A DNA stretch of 64,000 bases from positions 2,232,001 to 2,296,000 of the forward strand of contig NZ_JAANOW010000001.1 of NCBI RefSeq assembly GCF_011758805.1, written 5' to 3'. Below, piece by piece: positions 1-9,219 of this stretch. A model generated the notes under the pieces. The model did no database searches, was not told the origin of the DNA, and saw only the letters and a list, made by a program, of their open reading frames with translations. The first letter of the stretch is position 1; every line of letters starts with the position of its first letter. This stretch comes from Mycolicibacterium fluoranthenivorans (lineage in GTDB: Bacteria > Actinomycetota > Actinomycetes > Mycobacteriales > Mycobacteriaceae). A program made the position numbers and the translations under genes.

Positions 1-242
1 TCGTCCTCGTCGAGCAGGACGATCATCAGGCCGGCCCGACTGCCGAAGCGCCGGAACAAGGTGCCCTTGCCGACCCCGGCCGCGGCGGCGACATCGTCCA
101 TCGACATCCCGTCGGCACCGCGTTCTGCGATGAGCCGCCGGGCCGCGTCCAGCAGGAGGGCGCGATTGCGCGCGGCGTCACCCCGTTCTTGCGGGGCGGC
201 GCCGGTCAACGGCAACGCGATGAGGGGGTCAGGGGCGCCCAT
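1..242 (-). CDS. TetR-family transcriptional regulator, N-terminal part (cut by window edge)
   Basis: Only the first 80 or so residues are present; the C-terminal ligand domain lies beyond base 1. Reading leftward from the ATG at 242 the protein starts MGAPDPLIALPLTG and then shows a typical TetR helix-turn-helix: DAARRLIAERG, then MDDVAAAAGVGKGTLFRRFG at about residues 47-66. It is divergent from the FMN reductase at 334, an arrangement I remember from Rv3055/Rv3054c. I infer it represses that neighbour, possibly through the inverted repeat at 272-285. Family is certain; ligand unknown. Confidence 0.85.
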   Translation of the reverse strand, partial: MGAPDPLIALPLTGAAPQERGDAARNRALLLDAARRLIAERGADGMSMDDVAAAAGVGKGTLFRRFGSRAGLMIVLLDED

Positions 243-271
243 ACCTGCACTTTAACTCAGTCGGAATTATT

Positions 272-285
272 CGGACCACAGTCCG
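272..285. promoter_or_regulatory. candidate TetR operator, CGGAC-N4-GTCCG
   Basis: Perfect 5-4-5 inverted repeat in the 91-bp gap between the divergent TetR gene and the FMN reductase. Its position between the two start codons suits a site that controls both genes. Assignment is by position only. Confidence 0.4.
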
Positions 286-333
286 GTTAAGGTATGTGAC
301 GATACGAACGACCGTACAGACTGGGGAGTGAAA

Positions 334-873
334 ATGTCGGATACCAAGGTTCTGGTTCTGCTGGGCAGCCTGCGTGCCGCGTCGGTGAACCGCCAACTCG
401 CCGAGTTGGCCGTGGAGTCCGCCCCGGAAGGGGTGGACGTGCGCCTCTACGAGGGACTCGGGGAGCTGCCGCACTACAACGAGGACATCGACAACGAGGA
501 TGCTCCGGCCTCGGTGGTGGCCCTGCGTGAGGCCGCGGCCGGTGTCGATGCCGCGCTGGTGGTCACGCCCGAGTACAACGGCAGCATCCCGGGCGTGCTC
601 AAGAATGCCATCGACTGGCTGTCCCGCCCGTTCGGCAATGGTGCGCTCAAGGACAAGCCGGTCGCGGTCATCGGCTCCTCGGCGGGCCAGTACGGCGGCG
701 TGTGGGCGCACGACGAGACCCGCAAATCGTTCGGGATCGCGGGACCGCGGGTGATCGAGGAGAAGCTGGCGATCCCGGCGAAGGCATTCGACGGTAAGCA
801 CCCGCGCGAGAACGCCGATGTCGTGGCGAGTGTGCGCGATGTGGTGGGCAAGCTGGCCGCTGAGGTCGGCTGA
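334..873 (+). CDS. NADPH-dependent FMN reductase family flavoprotein
   Basis: A 179-residue flavodoxin-fold reductase of the PF03358 (NADPH-dependent FMN reductase/chromate-quinone reductase) group, expected to be cytosolic and to reduce flavin or quinones with NAD(P)H. The phosphate-binding GSLR loop is at residues 11-14, followed by SVNRQLAE; the family signature PEYNGSIPGVLKNAIDW begins at residue 79, and SSAGQYGG lies at about 113-120. I chose ATG 334 because GGGGAG (323-328) sits five bases upstream; an in-frame GTG at 328 has no room for a ribosome binding site. Synteny fits Rv3054c. Physiological electron acceptor unknown. Confidence 0.88.
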   Translation: MSDTKVLVLLGSLRAASVNRQLAELAVESAPEGVDVRLYEGLGELPHYNEDIDNEDAPASVVALREAAAGVDAALVVTPEYNGSIPGVLKNAIDWLSRPFGNGALKDKPVAVIGSSAGQYGGVWAHDETRKSFGIAGPRVIEEKLAIPAKAFDGKHPRENADVVASVRDVVGKLAAEVG

Positions 874-894
874 CCCAGTTCGCCATCCCGCCAC

Positions 895-936
895 CGGCCC
901 CTCGTCGAGGCAATAGACTGCCGTCTCGAGGGGCCG
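895..936 (+). terminator. long inverted repeat after the FMN reductase
   Basis: A 10-bp perfect stem (CGGCCCCTCG, 895-904, with CGAGGGGCCG, 927-936) around a 22-base loop, 21 bases past the FMN reductase stop. It has no U-tract, as is common in mycobacteria. Probable terminator that insulates the reductase from the glycosyltransferase. Confidence 0.5.
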
Positions 937-973
937 TCGCATTCGGCTCGGCTCCCAAGCGTGGGATGTTGAC

Positions 974-2227
974 GTGCGACATTCACAGGACCGGCCGACC
1001 ACAATCCTGGCGTACACCTCTCCGGCGTTGGGCAATCTGTACCCGATTGTCGCGCTGCTGACGGAGCTGCGCCGGCGCGGCCACCGGATCGTGGTCCGCA
1101 CCCTGACCGCCGGCGTGCCGATCGGCACAGCCGCGGGTTTTGACACCGCGGCCGTCGATCCCGGAATCGAAGCGGTCGCGATGACCGACTGGACGGCGCG
1201 CACCGGGCTGGGAGCTATTCGGCGCGGATTCGAGGTCTTCGCCGAACGCGCGGCGCTCGAGGTGGGAGATGTGCGCCGCGCCATCGAGGCCGTGTCGCCG
1301 GATGCCGTCATCCTCGACACGAATTGTTGGGGCGCCCCGGTGGCCACCGAAGCCGCGGCGCTGCCCTGGGCGACGTTCTGGCCCTACCCGCCGTACCTGT
1401 CGTCGCGGACCAGTCCACCCTTCGGACCGGGGCTGGCGCCGAGATCGGGAGTGCTGGGCCGGTGGCGTGACGCTGCGGTGGGCGCGATGACCCGTCGGCT
1501 GCTTGAGCGGGAGATGCTGGAGCCGGTGAATCGGCTGCATCGGATGGTCGGCACCACACCTCTGACGTCCGGCGACGACTTCGTGCTGCGCGCACCGCTG
1601 GTGCTGGTGGGCACCGCCGAGCCGTTCGAGTACCCGCATCCCGACTGGGACGAGCGGGTCGTCCTGATCGGTCCGTGCGAGCATCGATCCGCGGGCCCAC
1701 CCACCGAGGTCTTTCCCGGGCCGACAGTCTTGGTGACCACATCCTCGGAACGCCAGGGCGACGACGCCCTGCCGGTGACGGCGCTCGCGGCGCTGGCCGA
1801 CGAACCGGTACGCGTCGTGGCGACCTTTCCCTGCGGAGTGCCCGCCGGTGTCGACGTTCCTGCCAACGCCACCGTCCGCCGTTTCGTCGACCACGGGGCC
1901 GTGCTCGACCACGCGGTGTGTGCCATCACCCACGGCGGTATGGGTGTCACCCAGAAGGCCCTCGCCCGCGGGGTTCCGGTGTGTGTGGTGCCCTATGGTC
2001 GCGACCAGTTCGAGGTGGCGCGTCGGGTCCAGGTGGCCGGATGCGGCAGTCGGTTGTCGGCCCACCGGCTCAACCCGTCCCGATTGCGAGCCGCCATCTC
2101 GGAGGCGATGACGATGCGCGCGGGCGCCGAGCGGGTGGCCGCCGGCTTCGCCGCGGCCGGTGGCGTCAGGCGTGGAGCGGACCTCGTGGAGCGGCGGCTA
2201 CTCGACGTCACCGCGGCGGAGGGATGA
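974..2227 (+). CDS. GT1-type UDP-glycosyltransferase (MGT/macrolide-type)
   Basis: A 417-residue protein with a two-domain GT-B layout. The N-terminus (TILAYTSPALGNLYPIVALLTEL) is the acceptor-side Rossmann strand of the UGT/MGT family. The C-terminal donor-binding region carries THGGMGVTQKALARGVPVCVVP from about residue 317, matching the HGG...P.. pattern that binds the nucleotide sugar. It probably glycosylates a lipid or small hydrophobic acceptor; mycobacterial relatives make glycopeptidolipids and phenolic glycolipids, but the acceptor cannot be told here. GTG 974 is the first plausible start. It is followed after three bases by the cyclase-ATPase gene, so the two are probably co-transcribed. 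Confidence 0.75.
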   Translation: MRHSQDRPTTILAYTSPALGNLYPIVALLTELRRRGHRIVVRTLTAGVPIGTAAGFDTAAVDPGIEAVAMTDWTARTGLGAIRRGFEVFAERAALEVGDVRRAIEAVSPDAVILDTNCWGAPVATEAAALPWATFWPYPPYLSSRTSPPFGPGLAPRSGVLGRWRDAAVGAMTRRLLEREMLEPVNRLHRMVGTTPLTSGDDFVLRAPLVLVGTAEPFEYPHPDWDERVVLIGPCEHRSAGPPTEVFPGPTVLVTTSSERQGDDALPVTALAALADEPVRVVATFPCGVPAGVDVPANATVRRFVDHGAVLDHAVCAITHGGMGVTQKALARGVPVCVVPYGRDQFEVARRVQVAGCGSRLSAHRLNPSRLRAAISEAMTMRAGAERVAAGFAAAGGVRRGADLVERRLLDVTAAEG

Positions 2228-2230
2228 GGG

Positions 2231-5200
2231 GTGGGCGCGGCCTGTGCGCAGTGCGGGACCGCGCCGCGTGCGGGCGCGAGATTCTGTGACGCCTGCGGCA
2301 CCCCGATCACCCCGGTGTTTCATCACCCCGAGTTCAAACAGGTCACCGTGTTGTTCGCCGATGTGGTCCGGTCGATGGACCTGGCGGCGGCACTGGGCAC
2401 CGAACGCCTGCGCGAGGTGATGAGCGAGCTGTTCCGTCGATCACGTTGTGTCGTCCAGCATTTCGGTGGTTCGGTCGACTTCACCGGAGACGGCATCATG
2501 GCCACCTTCGGCGCACCGATCGCCCTCGAGGACCACGCCGTCCGGGCCTGCCTGGCTGCGCTGGACCTACAGACGGAGGCCGCCGCGCTGGCCGCCGAAC
2601 TGCACAGGCGTGATGCCGTCCGGCTGAAACTGCGGGTGGGACTGAACTCCGGGCAGGTGATCACCGGCGATATCGGTGCCGGTCCGGGTAACTACACCGT
2701 CATCGGCGCCCACGTGGGGATGGCGCAACGGATGGAGGCAGCGGCCCCACCTGGCGGCGTGCTGCTCAGCGGCTCGACGGCGCACCTCGTCGAGGGCATC
2801 GTCGAACTGGGCGCACCAGAGCAGTTGCGTGTCAAGAACTCCGAGGTGCCGGTGCCGGCGCGACGGCTGCTGTCCGCCGCGACCAGCGTCGCGGCCGGCG
2901 TGCGATCGCAGTCCGTGCTGGTGGGGCGCGAGGCGGAGGTACGCGCGTTGAGCAGCCGGCTGGATTCGGCGCTGGCCGGTGCGGGCACCGTCGTGGGCGT
3001 GGTCGGCGCACCGGGCATCGGTAAGAGCCGGCTGGTGGCCGAGGTGCTCAGGCTGGGCGCGGCCCGCGGTGTCGGTGTGGTGTCCACGGTCTGCGAATCG
3101 CATGCCCGCGATGTTCCGTTCCACGCGGCGGCGCGACTGTTCCGCAGCCTCACCGGGGTGGCGAACCTGCAGGGCCATGCCGCGCGCGACCACGTCCGCA
3201 GACAGCTTCCCGGCGCGGATCCGGCCGACCTGGTGCTGCTGGACGACCTGCTGGGCATCTCCGAACCCGGGATCGACGTGCCCGTCATCGATCCCGATGC
3301 GCGCAGGCGACGCGTATCGGCACTGCTGACCTGTGCGTCAGCCGCCCGGAGCGCCCCGGATGTGTACGTCGTCGAGGATGCACACTGGATGGACGAAGCC
3401 AGTGAGTCGACCATCGCCGACTTCCTGTCGGCGCTCACCGGCTCGATGGTGTTGATCACCTATCGGCCCGAGTATCACGGCAAGCTGGTCCAGATCACCT
3501 CGCTTGACGCGATCATGCTTGGTCCGCTGGATGATTCGCAGGCATCGGTACTGATCGGCGAACTCGTCGGTACCGATCCGTCGGTGCGATCGCTGGCCGC
3601 CGAGATCGCCGAGCACGCGGCGGGTAATCCCTTCTTCGCCGAGGAGATCGTGCGCGATCTCGCCGAACGCGGTGTCCTGCAGGGCAGTCCGGGATCGTTC
3701 GTGGCCGGTGACAATGCCACCGTGACGGGTGTGCCCCCGACGTTGCAGGCCACCATCGCCGCGCGCATCGACAGGCTCGGCGATGCGCCCAAGGACGCAC
3801 TGAACGCGGCGGCGGTCATCGGGACGCGATTCTCCGGCGACCTGCTGGCCGGGCTGGTCGAACGGTTGTGTGTCGAGGAATTGCTCGAAGCCGACATGAT
3901 CGAGAAGTTGGATTGCGACGGCGGTGTCGAATACGGCTTCCGTCATCCGTTGATCCGGACGGTCGCCTATGAGTCGCAGTTGCGTTCGGAGCGTGCCCGA
4001 CTGCACCGTCAGCTGGCCGCGACGATCGAGCGGGACGGGCCCGGCACCCCGGATGCGAATGCTGCGTTGATCGCCACGCACCACGAGGGCGCCGGCGACC
4101 TGGCCGCCGCATTCGGCTGGCAGATGCGGGCCGGAAACCGGTTGGCGCTGCGCGATATCGATGCCGCCCGGGTCAGTTGGCGACGTGCCGGGCGGTTGGC
4201 GGGGCGACTTCCGGTCGACACCCCGGATCGGCTGGCGATGCTGATCGACGTCGGGACGGCGTTGTGTGGCACTGCCTGGCGCATCGGACTTGCGGAGGCG
4301 GAGCAGAACTTCGACGAGCTCCGCAGCCTGTGTGCCGAGCACGGTGACCGGCGATCGTTGGCCATCGGGATGTCGGGCTACATGATGGCCCTGACCATGC
4401 ACAATCATCCTCGGGTGGCCTCCGAGCTCGCCTCCGAACTGCAGCGGTTGCTTGAGAACATCGACGACGACGCTCTGGCGGTGGCGGCGTCGTTCGGCAT
4501 TCTGGCGGCCAAGTGGGAGACCGGGGAAGTGCGCGACGTCCTCGCGGTGGCGCAGCGCGTCATCGACCACGACACCGACACGGCCGAGGGCATGAAGTTC
4601 GTGAGCTCGCCGCGAGCGCTGGCGATGGCGTTACGGGGCGTCGCCGGGATGTCGCTGGGCCTGCCGGGATGGAAGGCCGATCTCGACCGTGCCATCGACA
4701 CGGCGCGCGAGCTCGATCCGCTGATGTATGTGGTCACCAATCTGCACAAGTACGCGCAGATCGGTCTGGGTGCGCTGCAGTCCGGTCCTGATGCGCTGCG
4801 CGACACGGCGTCGGCACTGGCTGTGGCTGAACGATCCGGTGACGATTTCACGGTGGTGCACGCACATCTGGCGCGGGGGATCGTGCTGGTGGCCCGGGAC
4901 GGCGCTGAGCGCGATGCGGGGTATGAGCACCTGCGTCGAGCTCGCGAGGCTGCGCTGCTGGGGTGCGGCAACTCGTCGATCGTCCTGATCGCCGACATCC
5001 ATCTCGCGCATCTGCGGTACACGCTCGGTGAGGTGGACGGCGCGGTCGCGCTCGCGTCGGCCACGGTGGACGAACTGTTCGCCCTCGGCTCGGTGGTGTG
5101 GCGTGGTCCGGCCACCAGCGTGCTGATCGAGGCATTGCTCGGCCGCGGCGCTCCCGGCGATCTCGAGGCTGCCCGGGCGGCCATCGCGCGGCTCGACGGG

Positions 5201-5377
5201 GATCCGGTGGACTCCGGGTTCGTCCTGCACGAGGTGACGCTGCGCCGACTGCGGGCTCTGCTCGCGAGGGCCGAGGGTGACCAGGACGGGTACCGGCGCT
5301 GGACGGCGGGCTATCTGGCGCTCGCCCGAGCGTGTGATTTCGACGGCCATATCGCGGTGGCGTCGGCGATGGTGTGA
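2231..5377 (+). CDS. zinc-ribbon / class III adenylate cyclase / AAA ATPase / TPR-like regulatory protein
   Basis: A 1048-residue multidomain protein. A zinc ribbon (C5, C8, C19, C22) opens it. A class III cyclase domain follows at about 35-210, with metal aspartates in LFADVV (D44) and FTGDGIMATFG (D87) and the NYTVIGAHVGMAQRMEA stretch. An ATPase domain has Walker A GAPGIGKS at 259-266 and a Walker-B-like YVVEDAHW near 376, and the C-terminal half is helical and repeat-like. This matches the mycobacterial cyclase-ATPase family (Rv1358/Rv0891c-type). No LuxR HTH is seen at the C-terminus. cAMP synthesis is inferred from retained metal ligands. The GTG start is three bases after the glycosyltransferase stop. 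Confidence 0.8.
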   Translation: MGAACAQCGTAPRAGARFCDACGTPITPVFHHPEFKQVTVLFADVVRSMDLAAALGTERLREVMSELFRRSRCVVQHFGGSVDFTGDGIMATFGAPIALEDHAVRACLAALDLQTEAAALAAELHRRDAVRLKLRVGLNSGQVITGDIGAGPGNYTVIGAHVGMAQRMEAAAPPGGVLLSGSTAHLVEGIVELGAPEQLRVKNSEVPVPARRLLSAATSVAAGVRSQSVLVGREAEVRALSSRLDSALAGAGTVVGVVGAPGIGKSRLVAEVLRLGAARGVGVVSTVCESHARDVPFHAAARLFRSLTGVANLQGHAARDHVRRQLPGADPADLVLLDDLLGISEPGIDVPVIDPDARRRRVSALLTCASAARSAPDVYVVEDAHWMDEASESTIADFLSALTGSMVLITYRPEYHGKLVQITSLDAIMLGPLDDSQASVLIGELVGTDPSVRSLAAEIAEHAAGNPFFAEEIVRDLAERGVLQGSPGSFVAGDNATVTGVPPTLQATIAARIDRLGDAPKDALNAAAVIGTRFSGDLLAGLVERLCVEELLEADMIEKLDCDGGVEYGFRHPLIRTVAYESQLRSERARLHRQLAATIERDGPGTPDANAALIATHHEGAGDLAAAFGWQMRAGNRLALRDIDAARVSWRRAGRLAGRLPVDTPDRLAMLIDVGTALCGTAWRIGLAEAEQNFDELRSLCAEHGDRRSLAIGMSGYMMALTMHNHPRVASELASELQRLLENIDDDALAVAASFGILAAKWETGEVRDVLAVAQRVIDHDTDTAEGMKFVSSPRALAMALRGVAGMSLGLPGWKADLDRAIDTARELDPLMYVVTNLHKYAQIGLGALQSGPDALRDTASALAVAERSGDDFTVVHAHLARGIVLVARDGAERDAGYEHLRRAREAALLGCGNSSIVLIADIHLAHLRYTLGEVDGAVALASATVDELFALGSVVWRGPATSVLIEALLGRGAPGDLEAARAAIARLDGDPVDSGFVLHEVTLRRLRALLARAEGDQDGYRRWTAGYLALARACDFDGHIAVASAMV

Positions 5378-5475
5378 GGCTCCGCACCCTTTTGCTGCCC
5401 GGTCGAGGTGTGCCGGACTTGTCGGTGCCTGGTGATAGACCGAGGTGGTGACCCGACACACCCCGGATGTGACGT

Positions 5476-5496
5476 GCGACACGCCGGGCGTGTCGC
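5476..5496. promoter_or_regulatory. 21-bp near-perfect palindrome upstream of nrdH
   Basis: Ten bases (GCGACACGCC) mirror perfectly around a single central G. It lies 99 bases after the cyclase stop and about 260 bases before nrdH. With a one-base centre it looks more like a dimeric protein site than a simple terminator, but an RNA hairpin formed by opening the inner pairs is also possible. Confidence 0.4.
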
Positions 5497-5537
5497 GCTC
5501 GGCAGGGCTTACGACCAGGGAATTTCATGAATGTTGT

Positions 5538-5553
5538 TCAGAACATCTGGTAT
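5538..5553. promoter_or_regulatory. degenerate distal NrdR-type box upstream of nrdH
   Basis: TCAGAACATCTGGTAT matches 10 of 16 positions of the NrdR-box consensus (acaCwAtATaTwGtgt). It starts exactly 32 bases before the strong box at 5570, the helical spacing known for paired NrdR boxes. Weak on its own; supported by spacing. Confidence 0.4.
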
Positions 5554-5569
5554 CTGTTCGGTTTGTCGG

Positions 5570-5585
5570 ACACTAGGTGTAGTGT
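5570..5585. promoter_or_regulatory. NrdR box upstream of nrdHIE
   Basis: ACACTA-GGTG-TAGTGT, a 16-bp palindrome with both outer half-sites identical to the NrdR consensus (known family: the NrdR ATP-cone repressor of ribonucleotide reductase operons). It lies 168 bases before the nrdH ATG. The 376-bp gap from 5378 to 5753 otherwise holds only the distal box and the palindrome at 5476. Confidence 0.75.
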
Positions 5586-5753
5586 TTGGCGAACCGACAG
5601 ACCCCAAGCAGTACGGGTCGGCCGGGGCCCCGGAACCGACGATCGACCGGATGGAATCCGCTGGAATCGGGGCCTTGCGAACCGGAATGGCCGGGTCCGC
5701 AGGAACGCTTTAACAACTAAGTTGCCCGTCCCATTCGCAGAGGAGCCACGCAG

Positions 5754-5993
5754 ATGAAGGTCACCGTGTACACCAAGCCGGCGTGCGTGCAGTGCAACGC
5801 CACCTACAAGGCCCTCGACAAGGCCGGTGTCGCCTACGACGTGATCGATATCAGCGTTGACCCCGAGGCCCGTGACTACGTGATGGCTCTGGGCTACCTG
5901 CAGGCCCCGGTCGTCGTGGCCGGCAACGAGCACTGGTCGGGCTTCCGTCCGGACCGCATCAAGGCGCTGAGCGCGGCGGCTGTCAGCGCTTAG
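5754..5993 (+). CDS. nrdH: NrdH-redoxin (glutaredoxin-like electron donor)
   Basis: A 79-residue thioredoxin-fold redoxin that passes electrons from thioredoxin reductase to the class Ib ribonucleotide reductase NrdE. The redox pair is C11-V-Q-C14, and the C-terminal WSGFRPDRI motif is characteristic of NrdH. AGAGGAG upstream of ATG 5754 is a good ribosome binding site. It is first gene of nrdH-nrdI-nrdE and sits behind paired NrdR-type boxes. Synteny: Rv3053c. Confidence 0.96.
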   Translation: MKVTVYTKPACVQCNATYKALDKAGVAYDVIDISVDPEARDYVMALGYLQAPVVVAGNEHWSGFRPDRIKALSAAAVSA

Positions 5994-6026
5994 TCACCGC
6001 TGATACACCGGGAGGGGGGTTGACGG

Positions 6027-6470
6027 ATGACCAGCTTGGTCTATTTCTCCAGCGTCTCCGAGAACACCCACCGCTTCGTCGAGAAGCTGGGCATCCCGGC
6101 GACCCGGATCCCGCTCAAAGGGCGGATCCAGGTCGATGAGCCCTACGTGCTGGTACTGCCCACCTACGGAGGGGGGCGTGCGACACCCGATGTCAGCAAT
6201 GGTGGCTACGTCCCCAAACAGGTCATCGCTTTTCTGAACGACGAGCACAACAGGTCGTTGATCCGAGGCGTCATCGCTGCGGGCAACACCAACTTCGGTG
6301 AGGAATTCGCCTACGCGGGCAAAGTGGTCTCCGCCAAGTGCGGAGTGCCCTACCTCTACCGCTTTGAACTCATGGGAACTCCGGACGACGTGGATGCCGT
6401 CCGTGCGGGATTGCAAGATTTCTGGAAGGAACAGACGTGCCACCAACCGTCACAGCTGCAGAGCCTGTAA
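6027..6470 (+). CDS. nrdI: NrdI flavodoxin-like activator of class Ib ribonucleotide reductase
   Basis: A 147-residue flavodoxin-like protein that supplies oxidant for assembling the Mn(III)2-tyrosyl radical in NrdF. The family start [18 protein letters not shown] (FMN phosphate loop) is at residues 4-21; the LPTYGGG loop and the [13 protein letters not shown] segment follow. It lies 33 bases after nrdH and overlaps the 5' end of nrdE by 34 bases, implying translational coupling. The last dozen residues coincide with the nrdE overlap. Confidence 0.95.
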   Translation: MTSLVYFSSVSENTHRFVEKLGIPATRIPLKGRIQVDEPYVLVLPTYGGGRATPDVSNGGYVPKQVIAFLNDEHNRSLIRGVIAAGNTNFGEEFAYAGKVVSAKCGVPYLYRFELMGTPDDVDAVRAGLQDFWKEQTCHQPSQLQSL

Positions 6471-8605
6471 CCACCGGCGCGCATGCGCTCCCGGGGGAGA
6501 CGGACTACCACGCGCTCAACGCGATGCTCAACCTGTACGACAAAAACGGCAACATCCAGTTCGACAAGGATGTGCTGGCCGCGCGGGAGTATTTCCTGCA
6601 GCACGTCAACCAGAACACGGTGTTCTTCCACTCGCAGGACGAGAAGCTCGACTACCTGATCGAGAAGGAGTACTACGAGCGCGAGGTGCTCGACCAGTAC
6701 TCCCGTAACTTCGTGAAGTCGCTGCTGGACCGTGCCTTCGCCAAGAAGTTCCGCTTCCCGACCTTCCTGGGGGCGTTCAAGTACTACACGTCCTACACGC
6801 TGAAGACCTTCGACGGGAAGCGCTACCTGGAGCGCTTCGAGGACCGGGTGGTCATGGTGGCGCTGACGCTGGCCGCCGGGGACACCGAGCTGGCCGAGAA
6901 GCTGGTCGACGAGATCATCGACGGCCGGTTCCAGCCGGCCACCCCGACCTTCCTCAATTCGGGCAAGAAGCAGCGCGGCGAACCGGTGTCCTGCTTCCTG
7001 CTGCGCATCGAGGACAACATGGAGTCCATCGGGCGCTCCATCAACTCGGCGCTGCAGCTGTCCAAGCGTGGCGGTGGAGTCGCGTTGCTGCTCACCAACA
7101 TTCGGGAGCACGGCGCGCCGATCAAGAACATCGAGAACCAGAGCTCGGGCGTCATCCCGATCATGAAGCTGCTGGAGGACTCGTTTTCCTACGCCAACCA
7201 GCTCGGCGCCCGCCAGGGTGCCGGTGCGGTGTACCTGCACGCGCATCATCCCGACATCTACCGGTTCCTCGACACCAAGCGCGAGAACGCCGACGAGAAG
7301 ATCCGGATCAAGACGCTCTCGCTGGGCGTGGTGATCCCGGACATCACCTTCGAGCTGGCCAAGAAGAACGAGGACATGTACCTCTTCTCGCCGTATGACG
7401 TCGAGAAGGTCTACGGTGTCGCGTTCGCCGATATCTCGGTCACCGAGAAGTACTACGAGATGGTCGATGACGCGCGGATCCGTAAGACCAAGATCAAGGC
7501 GCGTGAGTTCTTCCAGACACTGGCCGAGCTGCAGTTCGAATCCGGCTACCCGTACATCATGTACGAGGACACGGTGAACCGGGCCAACCCCATCGCCGGC
7601 AAGATCACCCACAGCAACCTGTGCTCGGAGATCCTGCAGGTGTCCACGCCCTCGGAGTTCAACGAGGATCTGTCCTACGCCAAGGTGGGCAAGGACATCT
7701 CGTGCAACCTGGGTTCGCTGAACATCGCCAAGGCGATGGATTCACCGGACTTCGCCCAGACCATCGAGGTGTCCATCCGGGCGCTCACCGCGGTGAGCGA
7801 CCAGACCCACATCTGGTCGGTGCCGTCCATCGAGCAGGGCAACAACAGCTCGCACGCCATCGGCCTGGGGCAGATGAACCTGCACGGCTATCTGGCGCGG
7901 GAGCGGATCCACTACGGCTCCGAAGAGGGCGTGGACTTCACCAACATCTACTTCTACACGGTGCTCTACCACGCGCTGCGCGCCTCGAATCTCATTGCGA
8001 TCGAACGGGGTACGCGCTTCGGCGGGTTCGAGCAGTCGAAGTACGCCTCGGGTGAGTTCTTCGACAAGTACACCGACCAGGTGTGGGAGCCGGCCACCGA
8101 CAAGGTGCGTCAGCTCTTTGCCGACGCCGAGATCCACATCCCGACCCAGGATGACTGGAAGCTGCTCAAGGAGTCGGTGCAGAAGCACGGCATCTACAAC
8201 CAGAACCTGCAGGCCGTCCCGCCGACCGGTTCGATCAGCTACATCAACCACTCGACCAGCTCGATCCACCCGGTGGCGAGCAAGATCGAGATCCGCAAGG
8301 AAGGCAAGATCGGTCGGGTGTACTACCCGGCGCCGTATCTGACCAACGACAACCTGGACTACTACCAGGACGCGTATGAGATCGGCTACGAGAAGATCAT
8401 CGACACCTACGCCGCGGCCACCCAGCATGTGGACCAGGGGCTGAGCCTGACGCTGTTCTTCAAGGACACCGCGGACACCCGCGAGGTGAACAAGGCGCAG
8501 ATCTACGCGTGGCGTAAGGGCATCAAGACGCTGTACTACATCCGGCTGCGCCAGATGGCTTTGGAGGGAACCGAAGTCGAGGGTTGCGTCAGCTGCATGC
8601 TGTGA
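6437..8605 (+). CDS. nrdE: class Ib ribonucleoside-diphosphate reductase, alpha (catalytic) subunit
   Basis: A 722-residue catalytic subunit that reduces NDPs to dNDPs with NrdF, NrdI and NrdH. It has the NrdE features: [22 protein letters not shown] (first redox cysteine), the [16 protein letters not shown] specificity region, NLCSEI with the active-site cysteine, [12 protein letters not shown], and the C-terminal swinging pair CVSC followed by ML. There is no N-terminal ATP cone, as expected for class Ib. Start GTG 6437 lies within nrdI. Full length; synteny Rv3051c. Confidence 0.96.
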   Translation: MPPTVTAAEPVTTGAHALPGETDYHALNAMLNLYDKNGNIQFDKDVLAAREYFLQHVNQNTVFFHSQDEKLDYLIEKEYYEREVLDQYSRNFVKSLLDRAFAKKFRFPTFLGAFKYYTSYTLKTFDGKRYLERFEDRVVMVALTLAAGDTELAEKLVDEIIDGRFQPATPTFLNSGKKQRGEPVSCFLLRIEDNMESIGRSINSALQLSKRGGGVALLLTNIREHGAPIKNIENQSSGVIPIMKLLEDSFSYANQLGARQGAGAVYLHAHHPDIYRFLDTKRENADEKIRIKTLSLGVVIPDITFELAKKNEDMYLFSPYDVEKVYGVAFADISVTEKYYEMVDDARIRKTKIKAREFFQTLAELQFESGYPYIMYEDTVNRANPIAGKITHSNLCSEILQVSTPSEFNEDLSYAKVGKDISCNLGSLNIAKAMDSPDFAQTIEVSIRALTAVSDQTHIWSVPSIEQGNNSSHAIGLGQMNLHGYLARERIHYGSEEGVDFTNIYFYTVLYHALRASNLIAIERGTRFGGFEQSKYASGEFFDKYTDQVWEPATDKVRQLFADAEIHIPTQDDWKLLKESVQKHGIYNQNLQAVPPTGSISYINHSTSSIHPVASKIEIRKEGKIGRVYYPAPYLTNDNLDYYQDAYEIGYEKIIDTYAAATQHVDQGLSLTLFFKDTADTREVNKAQIYAWRKGIKTLYYIRLRQMALEGTEVEGCVSCML

Positions 8606-8622
8606 CGCGGATGCGTTGAGGC

Positions 8623-8656
8623 CGCAGGCCAGGAGAGACTTTTCTCCTGGCCTGCG
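8623..8656 (+). terminator. strong intrinsic-type terminator after nrdE
   Basis: Perfect 14-bp stem (8623-8636 pairs with 8643-8656) with a six-base loop GACTTT, 17 bases past the nrdE stop. It marks the end of the nrdHIE operon and also faces the end of the convergent small membrane-protein gene. Confidence 0.8.
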
Positions 8657-8727
8657 CCTATTTCGGCGACAACGCCGCAGCGGCGCGTGCACCGCACTCA
8701 CCCGCGTTGCGGGCGATCATCTGCTCA

Positions 8728-9216
8728 CTACTTCAGCGTGGGGAGTGGTTTGTGTTCCCTGGCGTAATCCAGCACGCCCTGCACGCATCCGCGTCTGAGT
8801 TCGCGGTTGCGCCGCAACCGGGGATTGTCGCCGAGCTTGATCTTTCCGAGCAATGCCAAGTCGCAGGCGCCGTCCACTGACGACCCCACCAAGGGGGTGT
8901 GGTAGCCGATGTCATAGCCCTCCTGATACCAATCAGGAGAGGTGTAGTTCTGGGCCAGGAAGTACCAACCGATCCCGCCTGCCACCAGGATCACGGCGGC
9001 GATCAAAGCCATCCAGCGGGTGCGTCGCTTGTGTGCCGCTTGAGCCGCTTGGACCTCAGCGAACCACGGCGCCTGGGCGCCGGTCGATACCGGAGCGCTC
9101 TGCGCGTAAGCGGCCGGTTGACGGTGCTCGGTCCATTGCCGGCCGTCCCACCATCGCAGGCCGCCGGAGAGCGGATCGGAGAACCATCCCGGGGGTGTGC
9201 CCTGAGTTTCGGGCAT
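8728..9216 (-). CDS. DUF2510 single-span membrane protein
   Basis: A 162-residue protein. Residues 7-30 form a DUF2510 domain (PPGWFSDPLSGGLRWWDGRQWT), a small Trp-rich module that in actinobacteria usually precedes a membrane segment. KRRTRW then leads into one hydrophobic helix at about 68-88 (LIAAVILVAGGIGWYFLAQN), and an extracytoplasmic tail of about 70 residues has two Cys. It is second gene of a two-gene operon, three bases after its neighbour. Function unknown. Confidence 0.75.
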   Translation of the reverse strand: MPETQGTPPGWFSDPLSGGLRWWDGRQWTEHRQPAAYAQSAPVSTGAQAPWFAEVQAAQAAHKRRTRWMALIAAVILVAGGIGWYFLAQNYTSPDWYQEGYDIGYHTPLVGSSVDGACDLALLGKIKLGDNPRLRRNRELRRGCVQGVLDYAREHKPLPTLK

Positions 9217-9219
9217 GGT

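Noticed and set aside
5531..5550. Possible LexA (SOS) box near GTTCAGAAC upstream of nrdH
   Set aside because: Does not match the mycobacterial TCGAAC-N4-GTTCGA pattern; the NrdR-type reading explains the region better.
5527..5757. Open frames of 60-76 codons in the nrdH leader
   Set aside because: They run through the NrdR box and promoter region, have no ribosome binding site or recognisable protein, and overlap the nrdH start.
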